Shown piece after piece: positions 1-7,707 of a DNA stretch of 64,000 bases. The translations under genes and the position numbers were made by a program. The stretch is taken from NCBI RefSeq assembly GCF_003131185.1, contig NZ_QFFU01000001.1, positions 558,001 through 622,000 on the forward strand, in the 5' to 3' direction. The notes under the pieces are model-generated. The model saw nothing but the letters and a program-made list of their open reading frames with translations. It was not told where the DNA came from and made no database searches. This DNA is from Pseudomonas ovata. GTDB taxonomy: Bacteria > Pseudomonadota > Gammaproteobacteria > Pseudomonadales > Pseudomonadaceae. Within the stretch, counting starts at the first letter, position 1; the number at the start of each line of letters is the position of its first letter.

Positions 1-428
1 TCGACCATCGCCACCGGATTGAACACCTCCGGCGTCTCCAGGGTCGGCATCAGGGCCAGCGCCGGGTTGGTGACCGCCTGCTCCCAGCGCCTGATATTGC
101 CCAGTGACAGCTTGGGCACGACGAAACCGTCCACATGTTTCATCAATGGCCAGTCATTGAGCACTTGAGCCATGTATTCGTCGCGCGGACGCACAAATAG
201 CAACGGGCCACCCTCGGGGCGCCCGCCATAGGCATCGATGCGCAGCAACACCTCGCGCAGATTGGCCAGCGCGGTGTCGACATCGACCGGCGCCACGGCA
301 TCTTCCAGGCACACCACCAGCGAGCGCAGTTCGGGAATTCGCTGGGCGACCACCACTTCAAGGATGTCATCCCGGGTGGCCGGCATGTACAGGGTGGCCC
401 CCAATGCGTAAGGCGAGAAAAGTGCCAT
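1..428 (-). CDS. HpcH/HpaI aldolase / citrate lyase-like protein (partial, C-terminus beyond window)
   Basis: The minus-strand frame from an ATG at 428 is open to the left edge, giving the first ~142 residues. It starts MALFSPYALGATLYMPATRD and continues with a VVCLEDAVAP segment and a VDGFVVPKL segment, which are typical of the CitE/HpcH TIM-barrel family where E and D residues bind metal and substrate. The start overlaps the upstream stop by one base (TGATG), so it is translationally coupled to the StiP-like gene. In Ter-associated clusters such a lyase-like enzyme accompanies ATP-grasp, PRTase and HAD enzymes in a predicted nucleoside-like metabolite pathway. The family call is firm; the substrate is unknown. 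Confidence 0.85.
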   Translation of the reverse strand, partial: MALFSPYALGATLYMPATRDDILEVVVAQRIPELRSLVVCLEDAVAPVDVDTALANLREVLLRIDAYGGRPEGGPLLFVRPRDEYMAQVLNDWPLMKHVDGFVVPKLSLGNIRRWEQAVTNPALALMPTLETPEVFNPVAMV

Positions 429-1537
429 CAGCCAAGGCTCCGAATAATGGTTGCCGCCCGATAGGGGCCAAGAGCGGCGCCGGCCTGTTCAACGGGCACG
501 CCCGCTTGTTCGGTCAGGTGCAGAAGCAATTGTACGTCGCTGTCACGGATGTCGCGTACCAGCACATGCTCGGGCACCCGGCGCATCACCGCGCGGGTCG
601 CCTCGGCGATGCCGGGCTTGATGCGGTTGGGGTTGTTGACCTCGAACCGCGCCGCCAGCCCGTCGATGGCCTGCCCTGCCGCCGCCTGCAAGGCCAGGCG
701 TTGCGCAACGGTCCAGGGTTCGACAGCGCAGGCGTCGGTCAGTTGCCGACGCAGGCCGTCGACCTGTTCGATGAACGCCTGGGTCATGTCGAAGGGCTGC
801 AGGTGGTCGTAGACCACGCATCCATGCAGGCCGCCGTCGGCCGGCCAGATGGAACGCGAGACCAGGCCTGAAACCGTGGCCCCCAGGATACCCGAAGGAA
901 TCACCCAGTCCTCGGCCGAGGCCGCCAGCCATGCCCGGCCGCAGGGGTCGGCCAGCACCACCAGCCGCGGCTGCTCGGGAAAGCGTGCATCACCGGCCAG
1001 GCTGCGGCTGATTTCGCCACTGATGGCGCCCTTGCCGGTCCAGCCATCGACAAACACGATGGCCTGCGCACCATGGGCCTGAATGATTGCCTCCAGCGCG
1101 GTGCGGTCGATGCCGCGATCACGCACGATACTGATGCCGTAGTGATGCGCTTCACGGCCCAGGTCACGCAGGGCCCGGCGCAGCAACACGCCCAGCGGCA
1201 GGCCGGCGCGCACGAACGACACCAGGACGATCTCGGGGCCGTTGCACTGGCGGTCCAGGGCCTGGGCCATCGCCAGCACGTCGCCGGCCATGCGGGTGCC
1301 GTTCTGGGCCAGTGCGCGTTCGAACAGGTCCTGATGCACGGGGTCAGGTGCATGCTCCAGGCTGATCATTTCCGAGTAGTGCTTTTGCCGCGTCTGGATC
1401 AAGCGTTCCTTTTCCAGGACATCGGTGACGTCGATCTCGACACTGCGCAGCAGAAAATGCACGTCATCAGGGCGATAACTGCCGCTGCCGACCGTGGTCA
1501 GGCCGTGCACCGTGCCCTGCTGCACCACGCTACTCAC
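428..1537 (-). CDS. StiP-family protein (PRTase-like plus PELOTA-like RNA-binding domain)
   Basis: This 369-residue protein belongs to the family annotated as cysteine protease StiP in Pseudomonas. Comparative genomics of Ter systems instead describes it as a phosphoribosyltransferase-like fold fused to a PELOTA-type RNA-binding domain. A PRPP-loop-like segment VFVDGWTGKG lies at about residues 161-170. The C-terminal part (FEVNNPNRIKPGIAEATRAV and VLVRD) fits the PELOTA portion. It sits between the HAD gene, with which it overlaps by 8 bases, and the aldolase-like gene. The biochemical role is not established: peptidase and transferase are both proposed. Confidence 0.82.
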   Translation of the reverse strand: MSSVVQQGTVHGLTTVGSGSYRPDDVHFLLRSVEIDVTDVLEKERLIQTRQKHYSEMISLEHAPDPVHQDLFERALAQNGTRMAGDVLAMAQALDRQCNGPEIVLVSFVRAGLPLGVLLRRALRDLGREAHHYGISIVRDRGIDRTALEAIIQAHGAQAIVFVDGWTGKGAISGEISRSLAGDARFPEQPRLVVLADPCGRAWLAASAEDWVIPSGILGATVSGLVSRSIWPADGGLHGCVVYDHLQPFDMTQAFIEQVDGLRRQLTDACAVEPWTVAQRLALQAAAGQAIDGLAARFEVNNPNRIKPGIAEATRAVMRRVPEHVLVRDIRDSDVQLLLHLTEQAGVPVEQAGAALGPYRAATIIRSLG

Positions 1538-2288
1538 CGGCGTGCTCCTGGACCAGGCGCGCCAGCTGGCTGCGCGCAGGGGTTGCCCACCAGTGGCAAT
1601 CGTTCATGAAACCCAGGTCGGTGATGCTGTCGCCAAAGCCCAGCACCGGGCGCTCGCCATTCACCGCGCGGTCGCGGCGCAGCCACTCCTGCACCGCATG
1701 GCGCTTGGCCAGGCCTTCAGGCAGAAAGGCCAGGTTATTGCCGTTGCCATGAATGTGCAGCCCCTCCAGCAGCCCGCGGGCCTGCACTTCGGCCAACACC
1801 CGGTCCAGCACGCTGTCGTCGCTTTCGTTGTGCTTGGTCACCACGTAGTGGAACAGCCGGGCCTCTTCGACCACCCAGCCACGCAACGAGATGCCCATCT
1901 CCTGACCGATGGCCAGGGTGGCGGCGCTCAGCTCGTGCAGGCGAGCCTGATAAGGTGCCAGGGTGTCCTGCATCTGCGCGTGCCAGTCCTGGTCGAGCTT
2001 GCCGGCAGCATCGAGCATCACCCCGCCGTGGGAGCAGACGGCACCGGCCGTGAACGGCAGGCGTACCCGGCTGAACGCCTCGACACTGCGCGCGGTGACC
2101 GGCACCACGTCGGCATTGGCCAGCATCCAGTTGACGAACGAGCGCTGCACGTTGGTCATGTAGCCATTGGCATTGCCGGTGATGTCCACGGTCGCCACAT
2201 GCTTCTCGATGTCCGGCGCGGTCTTGCGCGCGGTCTGGAACAGGGTGTCGTCCAGGTCGACCAGAATCAGCGGGCGTTCATTACTCAT
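1530..2288 (-). CDS. HAD-superfamily hydrolase
   Basis: Predicted phosphatase of 252 residues. Motif I is LVDLDDTLF (nucleophile and acid/base aspartates near residues 11 and 13) and motif IV is GFGDSITDLGF near residues 217-227. The length and the long insert between them indicate a cap domain. ATG at 2288 is preferred over the upstream in-frame start because GAGG stands about 9 bases before it. It overlaps the end of the PRTase gene by 8 bases. In the Ter-linked pathway it would dephosphorylate a sugar- or nucleotide-like intermediate (inference). Confidence 0.88.
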   Translation of the reverse strand: MSNERPLILVDLDDTLFQTARKTAPDIEKHVATVDITGNANGYMTNVQRSFVNWMLANADVVPVTARSVEAFSRVRLPFTAGAVCSHGGVMLDAAGKLDQDWHAQMQDTLAPYQARLHELSAATLAIGQEMGISLRGWVVEEARLFHYVVTKHNESDDSVLDRVLAEVQARGLLEGLHIHGNGNNLAFLPEGLAKRHAVQEWLRRDRAVNGERPVLGFGDSITDLGFMNDCHWWATPARSQLARLVQEHAGE

Positions 2289-3414
2289 CGCAGATAACCT
2301 CGGCATTCAGCGCATCGATCAGCTCGGCCGAGACGGCCTGTGCCGGTGTTTCGGTGCAGATCAGCACCCGGTCGAACTGCCCCGGCTGCACGTTGTACAA
2401 AAAGTTGGGAATGCCCAGCCCGTAATTGTCACCGAACGACAAGGCATGACCGATGGCATGGCCCAGCGCAATCGGCGAGCGGCTGGTGGAGCTGAAATGC
2501 ACATCGGCACCGGCCCGCTCCAGCCGCTCGGCGAGCAGAAAGGGCCGCCAGACAAACTCGCTGGTGCCCACCACCAGCACGCGCTCGCCAGGCGTTACCT
2601 GCAAGCCCGGCGCCAGGCTGTCGGCCACGGAGCGTACACCCAGGCGGCCCCAGTCGTTGTCGGCCGTCAGCGGCCAGTCGCCCGCCAGCACGGTGCCGAC
2701 CTCGGGCATGTCCGGCAGCGGGGCCTCGGGGTCTTCGGCAAAGCGGTAGGCACCTTGCAGCAGCGACACCTGGTCGGTGGTCACGTCCATGGCGCGGCTG
2801 ACGGCACCGGCCGACCAGTCGGTCAGCACGCAGGTCACGACCCGCTCGATATGCTCAAGGCCGGCCTCGACCAGGGCCCGGTGCAGATTGATGAAGGTCT
2901 TGCCGGTCGAGGCTTCGTCATCGACCAGCACCAGCGAACGAGCAGCCAGCATCGACTCGCGCAGCTCCGGATCGACCGGCAGGTGGATCAGGTGCGCACT
3001 GGCATGACTGTGCTCTTCTTCGAAACGGGCGAACAGCTCGGTGCCGGTCGGGTGCCGGGTGCTGATCAGGTACAGGGCATCCGGCCGGGTCTGGCTGTAG
3101 GCGCGATGCACGCCGGCGCCCAGGCCGACGGCGGTCTCGGCCATGCCGATGACCAGCACCGGGCCCGGCAGGTCGGCCGGGATCTTGTCGGCCAGGTCCT
3201 GAAAGCTCTGGCGCATCACGGCGGGACGCACCGGAATGTGCCGCCCCAGGACCCTGGAAACGAACAGAAAGGCGCGCTTGGGGTTGCGCCGCTCGGCAAA
3301 GCCGAACAGGGACTGCGGGGCGATGGTCGACGCCTCGACGGTAACGTCAAGGCGTCCGCGAAGCAGCTCGGCATGCAGCGAAGTCGATTGGGTGAGCGCC
3401 TGGCGGCTGTCCAT
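2281..3414 (-). CDS. Phosphoribosyltransferase with C-terminal TRSP domain
   Basis: A 377-residue protein with a type I PRTase PRPP-binding loop, LVLVDDEASTGKTF, at about residues 161-174. This loop holds the two acidic residues and the TGKT turn that grip PRPP. The C-terminal half (about 230-375) matches the TRSP domain seen only with Ter-linked PRTases. The chosen ATG at 3414 has AGGA about 9 bases upstream; an ATG 36 bases earlier has no visible ribosome site. It lies between the TerD-protease and HAD genes. Likely makes a glycosidic bond to a base-like substrate (inference from family). Confidence 0.85.
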   Translation of the reverse strand: MDSRQALTQSTSLHAELLRGRLDVTVEASTIAPQSLFGFAERRNPKRAFLFVSRVLGRHIPVRPAVMRQSFQDLADKIPADLPGPVLVIGMAETAVGLGAGVHRAYSQTRPDALYLISTRHPTGTELFARFEEEHSHASAHLIHLPVDPELRESMLAARSLVLVDDEASTGKTFINLHRALVEAGLEHIERVVTCVLTDWSAGAVSRAMDVTTDQVSLLQGAYRFAEDPEAPLPDMPEVGTVLAGDWPLTADNDWGRLGVRSVADSLAPGLQVTPGERVLVVGTSEFVWRPFLLAERLERAGADVHFSSTSRSPIALGHAIGHALSFGDNYGLGIPNFLYNVQPGQFDRVLICTETPAQAVSAELIDALNAEVICDE

Positions 3415-3462
3415 CGTGTAATTCCTGATTGGTAAGGCTGGGTGACGCATCGGGCGAGGCTG

Positions 3463-4605
3463 TCAGCTACGAGACGCTTCGACAAGCCATAAGGACGACT
3501 GGGCGACACGTGAGATTTCGGTGGTGGTGTAGGTCTTGTCCGGCTGCAAAAGGGTCGTCGGCACGCGACACGCCTGCAGGAACGCCACCAGCAACGCGGA
3601 CTTGACCGCAAAATTCATGTTTTGTGCATCCGGCACACTGGACGTCACCATGCCGATCACCGCCCCGCCACTGTCAAACAGCGGGCTGCCACTGGAGCCT
3701 GGTTGAATGGGCGCGGTGAACTGCAACAGGCTGGCATCGCTGTGCAGGCCAAACAGGCTGGAGATACCGCCTTGGGTCACTTGCAGGCTGCCGCCGGAAA
3801 TCGAGGCCAGCGGGTAACCCAGCGCCACGACGTTATCGCCGGCTTCGCAGCCCGGCCCCTGGCGAAACGGCAGAACACTCAGCGGCGAGGCGCCCTGCAC
3901 ACGCAGCAAGGCGATGTCGTTGCGCCGGTCGACCACCACCGGCTCAACCTTGTAGCGGCCCTCCAGCGAGGTGATATACAGCACGCTCATATCTTCGATG
4001 ACATGCGCGCAGGTCATCAGGTGCGCAGGGCCCACTACAAAGGCGGTGCCGGTGGCCGACTGGTGACGGTGCGCGTCCTGCCCGCCGCCCTGGCTGCCAC
4101 GGCGCGGATGGAAGTCACTGACTTCCAGGCCGATCTTGCGGCCGAACGCGGCCAGGCCATAGGCCGAGCCCTCGCTCAGGGCGCGGAACTTCCATTGATC
4201 GTTGCGGCGGTAGAACTCGCCGATGATGATCGACGCTTCGCCGTACTCGCGCAGTTCAAGCGAGTACTCGATACCCGTGTCGATCTGCAGGTGCAGGCTG
4301 GCCACTTCGCTGATCGGACCGGCAGCGGCATAGACATAGACCATCAGCAGAACGCGGTCACTGCCGGCTGGCAGACCATTGAGCGTCAGCGAGCACCCCA
4401 CATCCTGCGGGCCGCCACTCCATTGCATCCACGACTGCTCGTCATGCAGCAGTGCGGCGGGACCTGTGGGCTGGCGCTTGTCATTGACCGGCAGCAGTGC
4501 AACTGCGGCGTACTCGCCAAAGATCGAAGCCTTGCCACTCTTGAGGTTCCACGAGCAACGGTCAGCGGCAAGCGCAATGTTCGCACCGGGTGCAAGAACG
4601 GTCAT
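3463..4605 (-). CDS. TerD-domain protein fused to a trypsin-like serine protease
   Basis: 380 residues in two modules. Residues 1-165 are a TerD domain (MTVLAPGANIALA start, acidic metal-binding loops, IDTGIEYSLELREYG and FYRRNDQWKFRA). A Gly/His-rich linker follows, then a chymotrypsin-fold peptidase with catalytic His201 (LMTCAHVIED), Asp230 (RRNDIALLRV) and Ser305 (QPGSSGSP). No signal peptide is visible, so both parts should be cytosolic. A strong AAGGAGGA site precedes the ATG. The fusion suggests a metal- or stress-sensing TerD head that directs proteolysis (inference). It is separated from the ATP-grasp gene by 158 bases. Confidence 0.88.
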   Translation of the reverse strand: MTVLAPGANIALAADRCSWNLKSGKASIFGEYAAVALLPVNDKRQPTGPAALLHDEQSWMQWSGGPQDVGCSLTLNGLPAGSDRVLLMVYVYAAAGPISEVASLHLQIDTGIEYSLELREYGEASIIIGEFYRRNDQWKFRALSEGSAYGLAAFGRKIGLEVSDFHPRRGSQGGGQDAHRHQSATGTAFVVGPAHLMTCAHVIEDMSVLYITSLEGRYKVEPVVVDRRNDIALLRVQGASPLSVLPFRQGPGCEAGDNVVALGYPLASISGGSLQVTQGGISSLFGLHSDASLLQFTAPIQPGSSGSPLFDSGGAVIGMVTSSVPDAQNMNFAVKSALLVAFLQACRVPTTLLQPDKTYTTTEISRVAQSSLWLVEASRS

Positions 4606-4763
4606 GCCGGTCCTCCTTGATAGGCCGAAGAGAGGTTACAGAGGTTACAAGCGTCTGTGGCCGCTTTACGCATACCCTGCCGGTCGCTGCTTTTACGCGC
4701 GCTGACAGGATTCTGCGCATGGGGCGTTACAGTACCACTGATAGCAAAAATCTATTATCACGA

Positions 4764-5762
4764 TCAGGCGAAAGCCCGTACAGCGACGGTGATGGCCTTG
4801 ACCCGGATATTCTCCTGCCAATATGTTTCCGGTTCTTTCAGGCCCAGGCGACGTGTGGCAAAAATCCCCGGCAGGTTGACCCCGGTTTCACGCGTGTAGC
4901 CAATGCCGCCGGAATAGCGCGGGTTGATTTCCAACAGGTGCGGCGTGCCTGCGTCGTCGTCACGGGTCTGCACATTGACCAGGCCGTCGCAGCCGAAATG
5001 CTCGGCGGCACGCATGGCCAGGTGCACCGCGGCGCTGTCGCGCTCGAATGTCTGGTTCAGACCCTGCTTGCGGCGTCCGACGCCGGCCACCACCCTGCCC
5101 TGTTCGCACACCAGGTCAACCGAGCACTCGCTGCCAGCCATGTAAGGCATGACCAGCATGGGCGCCCGCTCGCCTGGCTGGCGGTAAGCGTGCAGATAGG
5201 CTTCGAAGCTGGTTTCCCGGGCATCGGGGTTGGCAAAGCAGCGAAAGGCATCCACACCCGCCTTGAAGCGCCAGAAACCCTGGCCAAAGATCCCTACGGT
5301 CGGCTTGATGCACACCTCGCCGCTGGCCGAAAGGGTGTCGAAAGCCCGTTGCAACTGGTCGGCATCGGTCACGGTAATGCCCGGCACACAGGGTAGCCCG
5401 GCCTGCTCGGCCGCTGCGGTGAAGCAGCTCTTGTCATCGACCTGGCGAAAGGTCTCGGCTGTCATCCCGCCGGTGACCAGGTCCAGGCCGGCCTCCATGA
5501 AGCGCTGGCGATGATTTTCATAGAAACCGCCAATGCGTCCGGCGATCACAACCTTGACGTCTTGCTGCAGGGCGGTGTCGATGATCCATTCAAGGCGTTC
5601 GAGGTTGTCCGCCGGCTCCTGCAGTGCCAGGTCGGCCAGTCCGGTAATCTCGGGACGGGCCTGTCGGTGAGAGGCAATGATGCGTACTGAGGCCGGCAAT
5701 GCCTCGCGTGCACCCATGATCACTTCACGCTGGCTGGATTGCCCTTCAAGGAACCAAATCAT
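4764..5762 (-). CDS. ATP-grasp domain protein of the Ter-associated cluster
   Basis: A 332-residue ATP-grasp ligase. It has the KSCFTAAAEQAGLPCVPG segment, the ATP-binding lysine region VCIKPTVGIFGQGFWRFK, and the metal-binding LLEINPRYSGG motif near the C-terminus, all typical of the fold. It is the first gene of the minus-strand cluster, with GGAGAG six bases before its ATG. In Ter-linked operons it is predicted to join an amino- or carboxy-containing moiety to the metabolite produced by the PRTase and aldolase. The exact reaction is unknown. Confidence 0.85.
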   Translation of the reverse strand: MIWFLEGQSSQREVIMGAREALPASVRIIASHRQARPEITGLADLALQEPADNLERLEWIIDTALQQDVKVVIAGRIGGFYENHRQRFMEAGLDLVTGGMTAETFRQVDDKSCFTAAAEQAGLPCVPGITVTDADQLQRAFDTLSASGEVCIKPTVGIFGQGFWRFKAGVDAFRCFANPDARETSFEAYLHAYRQPGERAPMLVMPYMAGSECSVDLVCEQGRVVAGVGRRKQGLNQTFERDSAAVHLAMRAAEHFGCDGLVNVQTRDDDAGTPHLLEINPRYSGGIGYTRETGVNLPGIFATRRLGLKEPETYWQENIRVKAITVAVRAFA

Positions 5763-5881
5763 GCAACTCTCCGTCGTTTGTAGCCATGCAGATGGCCTTG
5801 TCGAATTTTGTAATAACTGTTTTGCTTCAAGATGTTCGGATTAGGGCAAAGTCACGCAATTTTTCATAGGGGAACAATGAC

Positions 5882-6430
5882 ATGAAGTGGCTCAAACGGT
5901 CGATCTGGCTGGTGGTGGTTCTGGTTATCGGAGTGGGCGCGCTCAGCCTTCACTATCTGCTGCCGCGTCATGACGTGGTGATGATCACCGGGGTAGAGGT
6001 CAAGCGCATGGACGCCGACGGGGTGATCAACGCCGAAAACCCGGCAGACGGACCGACACGCGATGTGTATTTCATCAACACCGAGCACCCGGACAACAAG
6101 CATGTCGTGGTCTATCGCAACGAGGACACCGGCTGGAGCTTCCCGTGGTACTTCAAGTTCGACTCGGCCGATATCCAGGCCAAGGCGCAAGGTTACTCGC
6201 GTGACGCGCAACAGTTGGCAATTATCCGCTATTACGGCTGGCGCATTCAGATCCTGTCGATGTTCCCCAATGTGACAGCGATCGAATCCACCACCAGCCG
6301 TGACGAACCGTTCCCGATCTTCAACACGGTCTTCTTCACCGTGCTGTTGGTGCTGGTGCTGATCGTGGCCCTGGCGATCCGTCGGCGCCTGCGCCTGCGT
6401 ACGCAGCGGGTCGATGGCGTGGTTCGCTAA
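5882..6430 (+). CDS. DUF1523 family membrane protein
   Basis: 182 residues with an N-terminal membrane segment (about 7-27) and a second near the C-terminus (about 145-165, TVFFTVLLVLVLIVALAI), so the middle domain is probably periplasmic. The motif HYLLPRHDVVMITGVEVKRMD after the first helix marks the DUF1523 family. AGGGGAA precedes the ATG. Function unknown. It is divergent from the ATP-grasp gene, and the 119-base gap should hold both promoters. Confidence 0.8.
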   Translation: MKWLKRSIWLVVVLVIGVGALSLHYLLPRHDVVMITGVEVKRMDADGVINAENPADGPTRDVYFINTEHPDNKHVVVYRNEDTGWSFPWYFKFDSADIQAKAQGYSRDAQQLAIIRYYGWRIQILSMFPNVTAIESTTSRDEPFPIFNTVFFTVLLVLVLIVALAIRRRLRLRTQRVDGVVR

Positions 6431-6583
6431 AGCCGGTTGTTGTCTGCGGGGCGGGATTGGCCTGGCCGCCCCGCAGACGCCACGAACGTTGCATTGCCGC
6501 AGAATTCCCGCCACGCAGGCTGATGCCAAGCGCCCGCAAGCTGATAAACTCCCGCGCCTCAATTCCTGCCCGAGGCGCCCTGC

Positions 6584-7600
6584 ATGTCTTCCCTGAATCA
6601 GGCGCTCAGCGTCGCCCTCGACCGCCGTCAGTCGTTGCTGGCCGAACTGCATGCCCAGGGCACGGACTGCTATCGACTGTTTCACGGCAGTCAGGAAGGC
6701 GCCAGCGGCCTCACCGTCGACCGCTACGGCCCGCAGTTGCTGGTGCAAAGCTTTCATACCCGCCTGGAGCGCGATGCCCTGCTTGATCTGCAGGCCACGG
6801 TGCAGGCACGCCTGGACCGTGCGCTGCTGCTGGTCTACAACGACCGCTCCGGCAGCAATTCGCGCATTGACCGCCAGGACAGCGTCTATCAGGCCGAGGA
6901 TGCAGCCTTGCAGGATCTGGTCGGCCATGAAGGCGGCCTGAACTATCGGGTGCGCGGCCGCCATGCCGGGCAGGACCCCTTGCTGTTTCTGGACCTGCGT
7001 AATGCCCGCCAATGGGTGCGACAACACAGCGCCGGCAAGCGTGTGCTGAACCTGTTCGCCTACACCTGCGGCGTGGGGCTCAGTGCCGCCGCCGGGGGCG
7101 CCAGCGAGGTCTGCAACCTGGACTTTGCCGAAGGCAACCTGGCGGTCGGTCGCGAGAACGGGGCGCTCAACCCGCAGTTGCCGCCCATGCAGTTCATTCA
7201 GTCCGACTATTTTCCGGCCATTCGCCAGATGGCCGGCCTGCCGGTCACCGCCCGACGCGCACAGAAACTGCCCGACTACCCGCGCCTGCAAGCGCGTCAG
7301 TTCGACCTGGTGCTGCTCGACCCGCCCGCCTGGGCCAAGAGCGCGTTCGGTACGGTCGACCTGCTGCGCGACTACCAGAGCCTGCTGAAACCTGCGCTGC
7401 TGAGCACCGCCGAAGACGGTGTGCTGATCTGCTGCAATAACCTGGCGCGGGTCAGCATGGACGACTGGCGCGAGCAGGTGTTGCGCTGTGCAAGCAAGGC
7501 CGGCCGGCCCGTGCGCGAATGGCAGGTGATTCAGCCCGCTGAGGATTTTCCATCCATGGACCACCAGCCACCGCTGAAAACGCTGGTCCTGCAGTTCTGA
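6584..7600 (+). CDS. Class I SAM-dependent methyltransferase, RlmI/RlmK-like
   Basis: A 338-residue Rossmann-fold methyltransferase. Motif I is LNLFAYTCGVGLSAAAGG near residues 155-172 and the catalytic motif IV is LVLLDPPAW at 242-250, as in the rRNA m5C methyltransferase group. The N-terminal region (GASGLTVDRYGPQLLVQSFH) resembles the PUA/EEHEE-type front part of RlmI-like enzymes. The probable substrate is 23S rRNA (family inference; RNA versus protein target not proven). It stands alone with no overlapping neighbour. Confidence 0.8.
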   Translation: MSSLNQALSVALDRRQSLLAELHAQGTDCYRLFHGSQEGASGLTVDRYGPQLLVQSFHTRLERDALLDLQATVQARLDRALLLVYNDRSGSNSRIDRQDSVYQAEDAALQDLVGHEGGLNYRVRGRHAGQDPLLFLDLRNARQWVRQHSAGKRVLNLFAYTCGVGLSAAAGGASEVCNLDFAEGNLAVGRENGALNPQLPPMQFIQSDYFPAIRQMAGLPVTARRAQKLPDYPRLQARQFDLVLLDPPAWAKSAFGTVDLLRDYQSLLKPALLSTAEDGVLICCNNLARVSMDDWREQVLRCASKAGRPVREWQVIQPAEDFPSMDHQPPLKTLVLQF

Positions 7601-7707
7601 CCCGATAAATATAAGGAATTTTCCTACGCACATGGAAGGCGTTGGCTTGTGAACCCAACGGGCATGTCATACTCCAAGCACCTCCGACAAGAGAGATGCG
7701 GTCTCCA

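Noticed and set aside
143..370. 75-codon minus frame at the left edge
   Set aside because: Out of frame with the aldolase-like gene, which fills 1-428 and has a coupled start and family motifs.
5864..7633. 589-codon minus frame across the DUF1523 and methyltransferase genes
   Set aside because: It spans two real genes and their gap and shows no domain.
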